Assembly (NCBI GenBank): GCA_965229785.1
Contig: CBDDJS010000001.1
Location: forward strand, 7,564,001-7,628,000
Origin: JAWPMT01 sp965229785
Lineage (GTDB): Bacteria > Bacteroidota > Bacteroidia > Cytophagales > Cyclobacteriaceae
DNA length: 64,000 nt
Direction of reading: 5' to 3'
Shown in pieces: positions 1-8,851 of this stretch. Positions within the stretch are counted from its first letter, which is position 1; each line of letters begins with the position of its first letter. The notes under the pieces are model-generated. The model searched no databases, was not told the origin of the DNA, and was given only the letters and a program-made list of their open reading frames with translations. Position numbers and translations under genes: made by a program.

Positions 1-2297
1 GATTCCCAAACGACCCTTCATTCTACATCAACATTCCTTTCATAGAAGGTAATGAGGAGATGAATAGCCAGCCCATATTTGAGATAGATGAAATTACAGG
101 GACGTTGACCTGGGATGCGCCGGGAGACTTTCTGAATCTTTCGGGTAGCGATTGTCCAGAAGGGGCCACGAACTGTGCGGAGTATAACATTGCTTTTGTC
201 GTAGAAGAATGGCGTAATATTCTGGGAACACCGGTACGACTCGGTTTTGTCACACGGGATATGCAAATCATTATTACCGACGGAGATAATGAGCGACCGG
301 AATTGGAGGTGCCTGATCCTGTTTGTGTGGAAGCAGGAGAGTTGGTAGAAGAAACGATATTCGGGACTGATCCTGATGGCCATCAAGTGCGTTTAGAGGC
401 TTTTGGTGGCCCATTCGAAGTGCTTTCCCCTGCTACTGTTATACCTGATCCGCCCCTATTCCAAACCCCGCCGGCGGCATTGGATTTTTCGTGGGGTACG
501 GTATGTGGTCATGTGAGAGAGAATCCTTATACCGTGCAATTCAAAGTGACAGATGATCCAGTCAATCAATTCGGAGAAAAAGTTGGACCTTCTCTGGTAG
601 AATTTGGGTCGTGGGAAATCACGGTTGTGGGTCCGGCACCAACGGGCCTGGCTGCTGATCCCGGATCAGCGCGATCCATACAATTGAACTGGGATAATTA
701 TGCTTGTCCCAATGCACAGACCATGCAGATCTGGCGAAGGGTGGGGGATTTTGGTTTTGTCGCGGATGATTGCCTTGTGGGAATTCCTGAAAATTCCGGA
801 TACGAACTGGTAGACGAGATTGCAGCATTCAATACCAGTTATCTCGATAATAATCGCGGTGCCGGACTGGCACCAGGAGCGAAATACTGTTATCGTTTAG
901 TAGCGAAATTTCCTCTTCCTGAAGGGGGTACCAGCTACGCCTCAGAAGAAATTTGTCTGACTTTAGAAGCTGACAGTCCGGTTATGACCAACGTAGATAT
1001 CACTCGAACTGGAGATGATGGCGAGATCATTGTCCGGTGGACGCCTCCGTATGAAATCAATGAAGGGCAATTCCCTCCACCTTATCGATACGACCTTTTC
1101 CGAGCTCAGGGGTTGAATTTTTCAGGAACCCCGGAGTTGATCGCGAGTAATCTGACCGATACGTCCTTTACCGACTCTGGGATCAATACGCTCATCAGAG
1201 GATATAGTTACCGGGTAGCATTATTTGATGGAGGAGGTGCTTTTGTTGATTCTTCTGCTTCCGCCTCTTCCGTACGACTGGAATTATCTCCAAGTATCAA
1301 TTCCATAGAGTTGGATTGGAGTGCCAACGTCCCCTGGAGCAACAATATTCAGGATTATCCTTATCACTACATTTTCAGAGATAATATTTCATCTGATGCT
1401 ACGGAATTGGTTCTGATAGATTCAGTACGTGTAGCTGGGGGTGGATTCACCTATTTCGATGATGGTTCTTTTAATGGAGTTGCATTGGATGAGGATACGG
1501 AATACTGTTATTACGTCACTACGTTTGGAGCTTACGACAACAGCCCGTTGATCCCGGAGCCCCTGATTAACCGGTCACAGATCTTATGTGCTCAACCCAG
1601 TGACATCATACCTCCCTGCGCACCTTTGTCGGTAAGATTGAACGATAATTTTGATTGTGAATCGCGGTTATTGGGAGCGTCTTGTACCATTAATAGTTTT
1701 GAAAATAGCCTGGCCTGGGAATCTGATCCCGCAGAGGGGTGTGATGATGATATTGAAAGTTTCAATGTCTACTTTTCACCAACAGGATTGGAGGAAGATT
1801 ATGCGATTGTAGCCAATGTGGTTGATGAGTTTTTTATTCATGACAACCTGAGTTCATTTAAGGGATGTTATCGAATTTCGGCAGTAGATAGATCCGGAAA
1901 CGAAAGCGAACTGACTGAGGAGATCTGCTCGGACAATTGTCCTAATTTCATTTTGCCCAATGTATTTACACCTAATAGTGACGGGACGAATGATTTATTC
2001 ACGCCATTCTTTAGTAATCCGGCTTCACCGATAAATGGTTTTGATAACAGTAATTGCCCCAGATTCATCGAACAAGTGGTGTTCACGGTTTTTGATCGCA
2101 ATGGCAAGACCATTTTCGATTACGATAGCTCTGAAGACGCAGAAACGGGTATTTTGATCAATTGGAATGGGAAATCCAATGAAGGACGTGATTTACCTTC
2201 AGGCGTTTATTTCTACTCCGCTGAAGTACAATATGATGTATTGGCGGCAAGTGAAGATCAGGTAACCTTAAATGGATGGGTTCAAATTCTCAGATAG
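1..2297 (+). CDS. Secreted multidomain protein with gliding-motility/T9SS C-terminal domain (5' end outside window)
   Basis: The reading frame is open from the left edge (first full codon at base 3), so the ATG at 60 is internal and the 764 residues seen are the C-terminal part of a larger protein. It contains several beta-sandwich, fibronectin-III-like segments (for example the part starting PAPTGLAADPGSARSIQLNW) and many Cys, which suits an extracellular adhesin. The last ~90 residues (FILPNVFTPNSDGTNDLF, later FDRNGKTIFDY, NWNGKSNEG, LPSGVYFYSAEV) are the CHU_C / gliding motility-associated C-terminal domain, known as the type B sorting signal of the type 9 secretion system. The protein is therefore inferred to be exported to the cell surface. 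The following gene starts inside its last 22 bases. The ligand cannot be told from sequence. Confidence 0.9.
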   Translation, partial: FPNDPSFYINIPFIEGNEEMNSQPIFEIDEITGTLTWDAPGDFLNLSGSDCPEGATNCAEYNIAFVVEEWRNILGTPVRLGFVTRDMQIIITDGDNERPELEVPDPVCVEAGELVEETIFGTDPDGHQVRLEAFGGPFEVLSPATVIPDPPLFQTPPAALDFSWGTVCGHVRENPYTVQFKVTDDPVNQFGEKVGPSLVEFGSWEITVVGPAPTGLAADPGSARSIQLNWDNYACPNAQTMQIWRRVGDFGFVADDCLVGIPENSGYELVDEIAAFNTSYLDNNRGAGLAPGAKYCYRLVAKFPLPEGGTSYASEEICLTLEADSPVMTNVDITRTGDDGEIIVRWTPPYEINEGQFPPPYRYDLFRAQGLNFSGTPELIASNLTDTSFTDSGINTLIRGYSYRVALFDGGGAFVDSSASASSVRLELSPSINSIELDWSANVPWSNNIQDYPYHYIFRDNISSDATELVLIDSVRVAGGGFTYFDDGSFNGVALDEDTEYCYYVTTFGAYDNSPLIPEPLINRSQILCAQPSDIIPPCAPLSVRLNDNFDCESRLLGASCTINSFENSLAWESDPAEGCDDDIESFNVYFSPTGLEEDYAIVANVVDEFFIHDNLSSFKGCYRISAVDRSGNESELTEEICSDNCPNFILPNVFTPNSDGTNDLFTPFFSNPASPINGFDNSNCPRFIEQVVFTVFDRNGKTIFDYDSSEDAETGILINWNGKSNEGRDLPSGVYFYSAEVQYDVLAASEDQVTLNGWVQILR

Positions 2298-2695
2298 GGG
2301 TGGAAGAGCGGATCATCTTGTTTGATGGGGTCTGCAATCTTTGTAATTCGTCAGTGAACTTTGTGATTGATCGAGATACTCAGCAGTATTTCAAATTCGC
2401 TTCTTTACAGTCTGAATTTGGTCAGCAACAAGTAAAAAGAATTGGCGGAGATCCCAGTCAGTTGAATTCCATTGTGTTGATCGAAGGAGATCGATTTTAT
2501 CGTAAGAGTACCGCAGCCCTGCGAATTGCCAGAAAGTTAACTGGAGGCTGGCCGCTTTTATATGCCTTCATCGTTATACCACCCTTCGTCAGAGATGTGG
2601 TTTATGATTTTATCGCCAAAAACCGCTACCGATGGTTCGGCAAGGAAGCCACCTGCCGTATACCGACACCTGAGTTGTCTCATCGCTTTCTTTAA
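2276..2695 (+). CDS. DCC-family thiol-disulfide oxidoreductase-like protein (DUF393)
   Basis: 139 residues. The motif DGVCNLCN (Cys20 and Cys23) near the N-terminus, followed by VNFVIDRD and FASLQSE, is the hallmark of the DCC/DUF393 family, which has a thioredoxin-like CxxC and is assumed to carry out thiol-disulfide chemistry, although substrates are unknown for most members. The C-terminal part (PLLYAFIVIPPFVRDVVYDF then KNRYRWFGK) also fits the family. The ATG at 2276 overlaps the preceding gene by 22 bases; a GTG at 2300 just before the conserved part (VEERIILFDG) is a possible alternative start. Overlap suggests co-transcription with the upstream surface-protein gene, without an obvious functional link. 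Confidence 0.85.
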   Translation: MGSNSQIGVEERIILFDGVCNLCNSSVNFVIDRDTQQYFKFASLQSEFGQQQVKRIGGDPSQLNSIVLIEGDRFYRKSTAALRIARKLTGGWPLLYAFIVIPPFVRDVVYDFIAKNRYRWFGKEATCRIPTPELSHRFL

Positions 2696-2770
2696 TTTTT
2701 CACAGAGCGGAAACGTGGATTCTGTCGATTGAAAATTCCATTATCAGATCAGTACTAATTTTTCGTTGCC

Positions 2771-2778
2771 TAATTTTG
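2771..2778 (+). promoter_or_regulatory. Candidate -7 element ahead of fabD
   Basis: TAATTTTG matches the Bacteroidota -7 consensus TAnnTTTG exactly, 50 bases upstream of the fabD start in an otherwise gene-free 130-base gap. No clear TTTG -33 element is seen at 19-21 bases upstream, so the call rests on one box. Confidence 0.35.
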
Positions 2779-2828
2779 CGCAAAATTTAATGGTACGTCA
2801 TTAAGTAGCGATTAGAAACACGATCTAT

Positions 2829-3701
2829 ATGAAAGCATTTGTATTTCCCGGTCAGGGAGCTCAGGCGCCAGGAATGGGCAAGGAGTTGTATGAAAGTAGT
2901 GAAGCGGCTAAAAAGCTTTTTGACCAGGCAAATGATATTCTGGGTTTTGATATTAAGAAGGTCATGTTTGAAGGCACCAAAGAGGAGCTCATGCAGACCA
3001 AAGTCACCCAGCCAGCGGTATTCCTTCACAGCGTGATCAACGCAATGGTAAAAGAAGGTTTTGAGCCAGATATGGTTGCAGGACATTCTTTAGGCGAGTT
3101 CTCAGCATTAGTGGCGGCAGGTGCTTTGTCTTTTGAAGATGGATTGAAACTGGTCTCACAAAGAGCCATGGCCATGCAAAAAGCCTGTGAACTGGAACCC
3201 TCTACGATGGCCGCGGTATTGGCGCTTGCTGATGATGTGGTTGAGAAGATCTGCAACGAAGTGGACGGTATCGTTGTTCCTGCCAATTATAATTGCCCCG
3301 GCCAGTTGGTGATTTCCGGAGCGATCCCCGCAGTTGAAGAAGCCTGTGAAAGATTAAAAGAAGCGGGTGCGAAACGAGCAATGTTGTTACCTGTAGGTGG
3401 TGCATTTCATTCTCCTTTGATGGAACCAGCCAGAGAAGAATTAGCTGCTGCGATCGAGCAAACGGAATTTTCAGCTCCCACTTGCCCCATTTACCAAAAT
3501 GTAGATACGATCGGGCACACAGATACCGTTGAAATTAAGGCCAATTTGATCAAGCAGCTTACGGCTCCTGTCCGATGGACTCAAAGTGTCCATCAGATGA
3601 TCAATGATGGTGCAACAGAATTTGTTGAATCGGGTCCAGGCAAAGTTTTGCAGGGATTAGTAAAGAAAATAGACCGGGCAATGCCGGTTGCAAGCTTTTG
3701 A
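2829..3701 (+). CDS. fabD: Malonyl-CoA:acyl carrier protein transacylase
   Basis: 290 residues, the usual length for FabD, which moves malonyl from CoA to ACP to feed fatty-acid elongation in the cytoplasm. It begins FVFPGQGAQ, a family signature; the nucleophile elbow GHSLGE places the catalytic Ser at residue 87, and GGAFHSPLM gives the catalytic His at 194. The C-terminal motif FVESGPGKVLQGLVKK is also typical. Its stop lies 2 bases before a small lipoprotein gene, which in turn overlaps cmk, and cmk overlaps ispH, so these form a probable four-gene operon of housekeeping functions. Confidence 0.97.
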   Translation: MKAFVFPGQGAQAPGMGKELYESSEAAKKLFDQANDILGFDIKKVMFEGTKEELMQTKVTQPAVFLHSVINAMVKEGFEPDMVAGHSLGEFSALVAAGALSFEDGLKLVSQRAMAMQKACELEPSTMAAVLALADDVVEKICNEVDGIVVPANYNCPGQLVISGAIPAVEEACERLKEAGAKRAMLLPVGGAFHSPLMEPAREELAAAIEQTEFSAPTCPIYQNVDTIGHTDTVEIKANLIKQLTAPVRWTQSVHQMINDGATEFVESGPGKVLQGLVKKIDRAMPVASF

Positions 3702-3703
3702 TC

Positions 3704-3862
3704 ATGAGAAGACTAAAAAGACCCCTTTTCCTCGGGATGTTTTTCCTGTCTGTTTTGGTAGTAGCACCTACACTACAGAGTTGTAAGCGGAATCCGTCTC
3801 GACAGTACAAAGGCAAACTTAAACGAGGCAAGCCTATTCCTTGTCCGGTAAAAGACTGCTGA
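3704..3862 (+). CDS. Small lipoprotein of 52 residues between fabD and cmk
   Basis: A short gene that is easily missed. The translation starts MRRLKRPLFLGMFFLSV, a positively charged N-terminus followed by a hydrophobic stretch, then APTLQSCKRN, a lipobox with the lipidated Cys at residue 27. The mature part is only about 26 residues, rich in Lys/Arg, ending KRGKPIPCPVKDC with two further Cys. It starts 2 bases after the fabD stop and its TGA overlaps the cmk ATG (ATGA), so it sits translationally coupled inside the fabD-cmk-ispH operon. The coupling and signal peptide make a real gene likely. Function is unknown; small basic lipoproteins of this kind occur in other Bacteroidota, but I cannot name a family. 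Confidence 0.75.
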   Translation: MRRLKRPLFLGMFFLSVLVVAPTLQSCKRNPSRQYKGKLKRGKPIPCPVKDC

Positions 3863-4542
3863 TGAAACGCATTGCGGTTGCAATCGATGGTTTTTCCGGT
3901 TGTGGCAAAAGTTCAACTGCGCGTGAATTAGCAAAGGCACTGGACTATACTTATATTGATTCTGGTGCGATGTACCGGGGAGTGACTTATCTGTTGACCC
4001 AGGCAGAGGTTCAATTGGAAGATAGTGTGGCTGTTCAGCAGGTTCTTGATCAGTTAGATCTGCACTTTGTTTCCAGTGACGAGGGAGTGATACATTTACA
4101 TAACGGTGAAAAGGACCTTGAGCCTTTTTTGAGAACAATGGAAGTAAATGAACGGGTTAGTGCCGTTAGTGCTATTCCTGAAGTTCGCGTAAAGCTGGTA
4201 CGGCAGCAACAAGAACTCGGAAAAGCCGGTGGTATCGTGATGGATGGTCGAGATATCGGTACTGTGGTGTTTCCAAACGCCGAGCTCAAACTCTTTTTAA
4301 CCGCGGACGTGAACGTTCGTGCCGAAAGGAGAAAAAGAGAATTGGAAGGTAAAGGAATAAGCGCTACTTTAGATGAGATAATAAAGAACTTTAATGAGCG
4401 AGATAAGTTAGATTCAAAGAGGGAAGTAAGTCCTTTACGGAAGGCAGATGATGCGGTCGAATTAGACACTTCTTTCCTTACTTTCGAAGAGCAGATCAAT
4501 AGGGTTTTAACAATGGCGGAGGAAAAAATTTATGGAGATTGA
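3862..4542 (+). CDS. cmk: Cytidylate kinase
   Basis: 226 residues from the ATG at 3862; this start overlaps the preceding stop by one base and begins directly with MKRIAVAIDG, so it is preferred to the in-frame TTG at 3841. CMK phosphorylates CMP and dCMP with ATP. The P-loop is GFSGCGKS (residues 10-17), followed by YIDSGAMYRGVT, a CMK-specific nucleotide monophosphate binding motif, and by VMDGRDIGTVVFP and FLTADVNVRAERRKRE (LID region arginines). The length matches the family. The gene overlaps ispH by 11 bases. Confidence 0.97.
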   Translation: MKRIAVAIDGFSGCGKSSTARELAKALDYTYIDSGAMYRGVTYLLTQAEVQLEDSVAVQQVLDQLDLHFVSSDEGVIHLHNGEKDLEPFLRTMEVNERVSAVSAIPEVRVKLVRQQQELGKAGGIVMDGRDIGTVVFPNAELKLFLTADVNVRAERRKRELEGKGISATLDEIIKNFNERDKLDSKREVSPLRKADDAVELDTSFLTFEEQINRVLTMAEEKIYGD

Positions 4543-5428
4543 GATTGATCAGAATTCAGGTTATTGCTTTGGGGTAGAGTTTGCCATACAGATGGCAGAA
4601 GATGAAATGGCGGATGGGCACGGCTTGTATTGCCTTGGAGATATTGTACATAACCGCATGGAAGTTGAGCGGTTGCATCAAAAAGGTTTGCGTGTAATTG
4701 ATCGTCAGGAATTGACTGATATTAAAGATGCCAAGGTATTGATCCGGGCCCATGGCGAACCACCTGAAACTTATAAAATCGCGCTCGAAAACAATCTGGA
4801 ATTGATCGATGCTTCCTGTCCGGTAGTATTGAAGCTTCAAAATAGGGTGAAACATGCCTATGACGAGGTGGTCAATAGAAAAGGACAAGTCGTAATCTAT
4901 GGGAAACCAGGTCATGCAGAAGTGATCGGGCTTACAGGCCAGACGGCTAACGAAGCGATCATCGTATTTGAAGAAAAGGACCTTGAGCAAATTGACTTTG
5001 ACCGACCGATCATTTTGTTCAGTCAGACCACAAAAAGTACCAAAGGCTTTTACAACCTGAAAGCTCAGATCGAAGAGCGAATCAAAGACACAAAAGGTGA
5101 ATTATTCGATGGAGATTTTAAGGCGAATGATAGCATTTGTCGGCAGGTATCTAATCGAGAACCTCAAATGCAGAAGTTTTCTCAAAGACATGATGTTGTG
5201 CTTTTTGTGGCTGGAAAAAAGAGCTCAAACGGGAAAGCACTGTACGGGGTGTGCAAGCAATTCAACGAACGTGCTTATTTCATTGAAAGTGAAAAGGATT
5301 TGGACCTGAATTGGTTGCAGGAAAATGACTCAATTGGCATCTGTGGTGCCACTTCTACACCAAGATGGTTAATGGAGCAGGTGGCTGCTTATATCGAAGC
5401 GCAAATGGAGCCCTCTGAGACGACCTAA
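4532..5428 (+). CDS. ispH: 4-hydroxy-3-methylbut-2-enyl diphosphate reductase
   Basis: 298 residues. IspH (LytB) is the last enzyme of the MEP pathway and makes IPP and DMAPP using a [4Fe-4S] cluster. The three cluster Cys are visible at residues 12 (GYCFGV), 96 (DASCPVV) and 203 (SICRQVSNRE). RAHGEPPE and the late GATSTPRWLMEQV region are also family motifs. The NDSICRQVSNREPQ version of the third Cys motif is the form expected in Bacteroidota. The start overlaps cmk by 11 bases; the gene is the last of the fabD-cmk-ispH operon, with a 116-base gap before nqrA. Confidence 0.96.
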   Translation: MEIEIDQNSGYCFGVEFAIQMAEDEMADGHGLYCLGDIVHNRMEVERLHQKGLRVIDRQELTDIKDAKVLIRAHGEPPETYKIALENNLELIDASCPVVLKLQNRVKHAYDEVVNRKGQVVIYGKPGHAEVIGLTGQTANEAIIVFEEKDLEQIDFDRPIILFSQTTKSTKGFYNLKAQIEERIKDTKGELFDGDFKANDSICRQVSNREPQMQKFSQRHDVVLFVAGKKSSNGKALYGVCKQFNERAYFIESEKDLDLNWLQENDSIGICGATSTPRWLMEQVAAYIEAQMEPSETT

Positions 5429-5480
5429 AAGGCCCATTTGAAAGGTGTTTCAACCAGTTTTCACGATTTCCATCAAACAT

Positions 5481-5511
5481 TTTATTTCAACGCATTGTTA
5501 ATGTAGTTTTG
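5481..5511 (+). promoter_or_regulatory. Candidate nqr operon promoter
   Basis: A -7 box TAGTTTTG at 5504-5511 fits the Bacteroidota consensus TAnnTTTG. Exactly 19 bases upstream lies TTTA (5481-5484), one mismatch from the -33 TTTG. The site is 33 bases ahead of the nqrA start and is the only good match in the gap after ispH. Confidence 0.5.
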
Positions 5512-5544
5512 CATCGGTTTTTGAAAAGACACCAATAGTAGAAC

Positions 5545-6906
5545 ATGTCGCAGACCATCAAACTGAAGAAAGGTTTTGACATCAATTTGGCAGGGAAGGC
5601 TACGAATACGACCCACAATATTGATCAACCAGAGACTTTCGCACTAAAGCCCACCGATTTTCACGGTATTACCCGACCCAAACTCCTTGTGAAGGAAGGA
5701 GACAATGTCAAAGCAGGAACGCCCATCATGTATGATGCGGTCATGGAGTCTGTTGTTTTCTCTGCTCCTGTGAGTGGAGAGATTGTAGAGGTGAAAAGAG
5801 GGGCAAAAAGAAAGTTGCTCGAAATAAAGATTTTAGCCGATAAGGATGTCGAATTCGAAGCTTATGATAAGCATTCTATTTCTGATATCACGTCTCTTTC
5901 CAGAGAACAGGCGGTTGAAAAACTAACCAAAGGCGGTGCCTGGGTCAACCTGATCCAACGACCTTTTGGAACCATTGCTAACCCGGCAGACAATCCCAAG
6001 GCCATATTCATCTCGGGATTCGATACACATCCACTCGCTCCGGATCTGGATTATGCACTGGCCGGTGAAGAGCAAAATTTTCAGGCAGGTTTGGATGTGT
6101 TAAGAAAACTTACTGATGGGAAAGTTCACCTGAACGTTGACGGAAGTGGTGAGGTACTTCGCATTTTCTCTTCTGTTTCTGGTGTGGAGATCAATAAATT
6201 TAGCGGACCCCACCCCGCAGGGAATGTGGGTGTTCAAATCCACCACCTGGATCCAATCAATAAAGGCGAGATCGCCTGGACCTGTACTCCTCATGGTGTG
6301 GTCCAGATCGGTAAATTCTTCCTTGAAGGAAAATATGATACTTCCAAATTAGTGGCCATCACTGGATCCTCTGTGAAAAATACGGGGTACGTAAAAACTT
6401 ACTCTGGTGCTTTAATTGGAAAGTTGGCCGCAGATAATGTGGAAGGAGATCATAACCGTTTCATCTCTGGCAATGTTTTAACGGGAGAGTCTGTGGGGGA
6501 AGAAGGTTATTTGGGCTACCAACATACGCAAATCACGGTCATTCCTGAAGGTGATGAGGAAGAGTTCCTCGGTTGGTTGAAACCCACTACCAAAAAATTA
6601 AGCTTCCACAAGTCGATTGGCTTGTTGTCCTTCTTAAACAAGAAAGAATTTACTGTGGATACCAATACCCACGGGGAAGAAAGAGGTTTTGTGATGACCG
6701 GAGCCTTTGAGAAGGTCATGCCGATGGACATTTTGCCTACGTACTTGTTCAAGGCAATTCTGGCCAACGATTATGATGAAATCGAGGCCCTTGGCATTTT
6801 TGAGTTGTTGGAAGAAGATGTGGCGCTTTGTGAATTCATCGATGTTTCGAAGAATGACCTGCAACACATCTTGAGAGAAGGGATAGAATTAATTAGAAAT
6901 AGCTGA
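5545..6906 (+). CDS. nqrA: Na(+)-translocating NADH-quinone reductase subunit A
   Basis: 453 residues, normal for NqrA, the cytoplasmic peripheral subunit associated with quinone binding in the six-subunit sodium pump NQR. It opens with IKLKKGFDINLAGKA, the usual NqrA start, followed by PTDFHGITRPKLLVKEGD and a lipoyl-like segment (VFSAPVSGEIVEVKRGAKR). FISGFDTHPLAPDLDYAL and KTYSGALIG are further subunit hallmarks. First gene of an operon nqrABCDE with gaps of 2, overlap, 10 and 2 bases, driven by a probable promoter 33 bases upstream. Confidence 0.97.
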   Translation: MSQTIKLKKGFDINLAGKATNTTHNIDQPETFALKPTDFHGITRPKLLVKEGDNVKAGTPIMYDAVMESVVFSAPVSGEIVEVKRGAKRKLLEIKILADKDVEFEAYDKHSISDITSLSREQAVEKLTKGGAWVNLIQRPFGTIANPADNPKAIFISGFDTHPLAPDLDYALAGEEQNFQAGLDVLRKLTDGKVHLNVDGSGEVLRIFSSVSGVEINKFSGPHPAGNVGVQIHHLDPINKGEIAWTCTPHGVVQIGKFFLEGKYDTSKLVAITGSSVKNTGYVKTYSGALIGKLAADNVEGDHNRFISGNVLTGESVGEEGYLGYQHTQITVIPEGDEEEFLGWLKPTTKKLSFHKSIGLLSFLNKKEFTVDTNTHGEERGFVMTGAFEKVMPMDILPTYLFKAILANDYDEIEALGIFELLEEDVALCEFIDVSKNDLQHILREGIELIRNS

Positions 6907-6908
6907 TC

Positions 6909-8105
6909 ATGAAATTTCTACAGAACGCATTTGATAGTGTAAAGCCGCACTTTGAAAAAGGAGGGAAATGGGAGAAATACTATACCCTCTATGAAGGCCA
7001 CCGTACGATTTTCTTCAGACCCGATCTGGTAACAAAGAAAACAGGTGTTCAGGTTCGTGATGCAGGTGACCTGAAGCGCATGATGATCACAGTAGTACTG
7101 GCGCTGGTTCCTTGCTTGATCTTTGGTATGTGGAATGTTGGACATCAACACTTCCTGGCTACGGGTGTTGCCGATGCCACTTTGATCGATAAGTTCTTGA
7201 TAGGTGCCCTGAAAGTGATTCCAATTCTTGTCGTTAGTTACGGAGTGGGACTTTCCGTAGAATTCACCTTTTGTGTCATTAGAAATCACCCGATTGAAGA
7301 AGGGTATCTGGTAACAGGGATGCTGATCCCACTGGTAATGCCTGCCACCATTCCATTGTGGCAAGTGGCCCTCGCTACTGTATTTGCAGTGATCATCGGA
7401 AAAGAAGTATTTGGCGGTACGGGTATGAACATCCTGAATGTGGCCTTATTAGCAAGAGCCTTCCTGTATTTCGCGTACCCATCACAAATTTCAGGTGATG
7501 TATGGACTTATTTAGGAGATGCCCAGGCAGTAGACGGGTACTCCGGCGCAACCGTATTGGCATACGGAGCTGAAGCGGCTGCGAATGGAACCGATATGGC
7601 TTCGGCAGTTGCCGGGCATTGGGCTTCTGGCATGTTTGATTTTAACAACATGTTCATCGGGGCTATCCCGGGAAGTATAGGGGAGACTTCTACTTTGGTG
7701 TGTTTGATAGGTGCTGCTATTTTGATTGGAACAGGAGTGGGGAGTTGGAAAATCATTGTTTCCGTATTCGGTGGTGCATGGGCAATGGGCCTATTGTTCA
7801 ACGCGGTTGGCGGAGATAACTCATTCATGATGATGCCTGCACATCACCATCTGGTGATAGGAGGTTTGGCCTTCGGTGCAGTCTTCATGGCGACAGACCC
7901 TGTATCCGCAGCACACACGGAACTAGGGAAGTGGATTTATGGGTTTTTAATTGGAGTAATTACCGTATTGATCAGAGTAGTCAACCCGGCATATCCTGAG
8001 GGGATCATGTTGGCGATCCTGTTCATGAATGTATTCGCTCCATTGATCGATTACTTTGTAGTAGAGGCTAATAAGAAAAGAAGATTACAACGTGCAACAG
8101 TCTAA
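6909..8105 (+). CDS. nqrB: Na(+)-translocating NADH-quinone reductase subunit B
   Basis: 398 residues, a multi-spanning inner-membrane subunit that carries a covalent FMN and part of the sodium channel. The flavinylation motif DGYSGAT (Thr215) is present, in line with the SGAT Thr known to bind FMN in this subunit. The N-terminal ~55 residues are hydrophilic and are followed by membrane helices from TVVLALVPCLIFGM onward; GKEVFGGTGMNILN and MATDPVSAAHT are typical NqrB blocks. It starts 2 bases after nqrA, and its last 14 bases overlap nqrC. Confidence 0.97.
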   Translation: MKFLQNAFDSVKPHFEKGGKWEKYYTLYEGHRTIFFRPDLVTKKTGVQVRDAGDLKRMMITVVLALVPCLIFGMWNVGHQHFLATGVADATLIDKFLIGALKVIPILVVSYGVGLSVEFTFCVIRNHPIEEGYLVTGMLIPLVMPATIPLWQVALATVFAVIIGKEVFGGTGMNILNVALLARAFLYFAYPSQISGDVWTYLGDAQAVDGYSGATVLAYGAEAAANGTDMASAVAGHWASGMFDFNNMFIGAIPGSIGETSTLVCLIGAAILIGTGVGSWKIIVSVFGGAWAMGLLFNAVGGDNSFMMMPAHHHLVIGGLAFGAVFMATDPVSAAHTELGKWIYGFLIGVITVLIRVVNPAYPEGIMLAILFMNVFAPLIDYFVVEANKKRRLQRATV

Positions 8106-8841
8106 CGCTTACATCATCCTTTTCACGGGCATATTGACCGTGATTTTGGCAACGTTACTTTCTGGGACCAGCGTTTTGCTCAAAGACAAGCAGGACCAGC
8201 AAGTGAAACTGGATACCCAAAAGAAGATCTTGGGTGCGGTAATGGATATTTCCGACATCATTGACGATGCGGCAGCCGTTGAGAAATTGTACACAGAGCG
8301 AATTAGCTCAATCGTGGTAGACCATCAGGGCAATGAGATCAAAGAAGATGCAAAAGGTCCTTTGGTTGCGGAGAAAGTAAACATTCAGAAATTTTACAAA
8401 GCAGATCCGACAGAACGTCAATACCCGGTATTCATGTTCAAAGGAGATAATGGCGAAATTGAGTCGTACATTTTCCCGATGTTCGGTGCAGGTCTATGGG
8501 ATTGGATCTCAGGTTACATCGCTTTGGAAAAAGATTTGAATACGATCGTGGGAGTGGCATTTGACCATAAACAAGAGACGCCAGGTTTGGGAGCAAGGAT
8601 CACAGATCAGGTGGTAAGAGATCGATTCAAGAGTAAGAAAATTTTCGATGGTAGCGAGTTAATCTCAGTTACCATGGTGAAAGGCGAGGGAAATTCCGGA
8701 CTTACTGATTATGAGGTAGACGGTCTTTCCGGAGCAACAATGACCGCCAAAGGAGTCAACAAAATGTTGGAACACTACCTGGGTTGTTATACACCTTTCA
8801 TCGAGAAAGTGAAGACTGGTCAGAAATTAGCAAATAACTAA
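8092..8841 (+). CDS. nqrC: Na(+)-translocating NADH-quinone reductase subunit C
   Basis: 249 residues from a GTG start at 8092 that overlaps the end of nqrB by 14 bases; no ATG lies before the N-terminal membrane helix (NAYIILFTGILTVILATLLSG), so GTG is the best start. NqrC carries a covalent FMN in the periplasm; the FMN-binding motif DGLSGATMT is present with the attachment Thr at residue 218. The region LWDWISGYIALEKDLNTIVG and the ETPGLGARI motif are typical of FMN-binding domains of this family. Flavinylation would need an ApbE enzyme, which is not encoded in this window. Confidence 0.96.
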   Translation: MQQSNAYIILFTGILTVILATLLSGTSVLLKDKQDQQVKLDTQKKILGAVMDISDIIDDAAAVEKLYTERISSIVVDHQGNEIKEDAKGPLVAEKVNIQKFYKADPTERQYPVFMFKGDNGEIESYIFPMFGAGLWDWISGYIALEKDLNTIVGVAFDHKQETPGLGARITDQVVRDRFKSKKIFDGSELISVTMVKGEGNSGLTDYEVDGLSGATMTAKGVNKMLEHYLGCYTPFIEKVKTGQKLANN

Positions 8842-8851
8842 TCAGAGGGAG

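Noticed and set aside
8092..8105. Frameshift suspected at the nqrB/nqrC junction
   Set aside because: Both frames are complete; this is a normal 14-base gene overlap with a GTG start.
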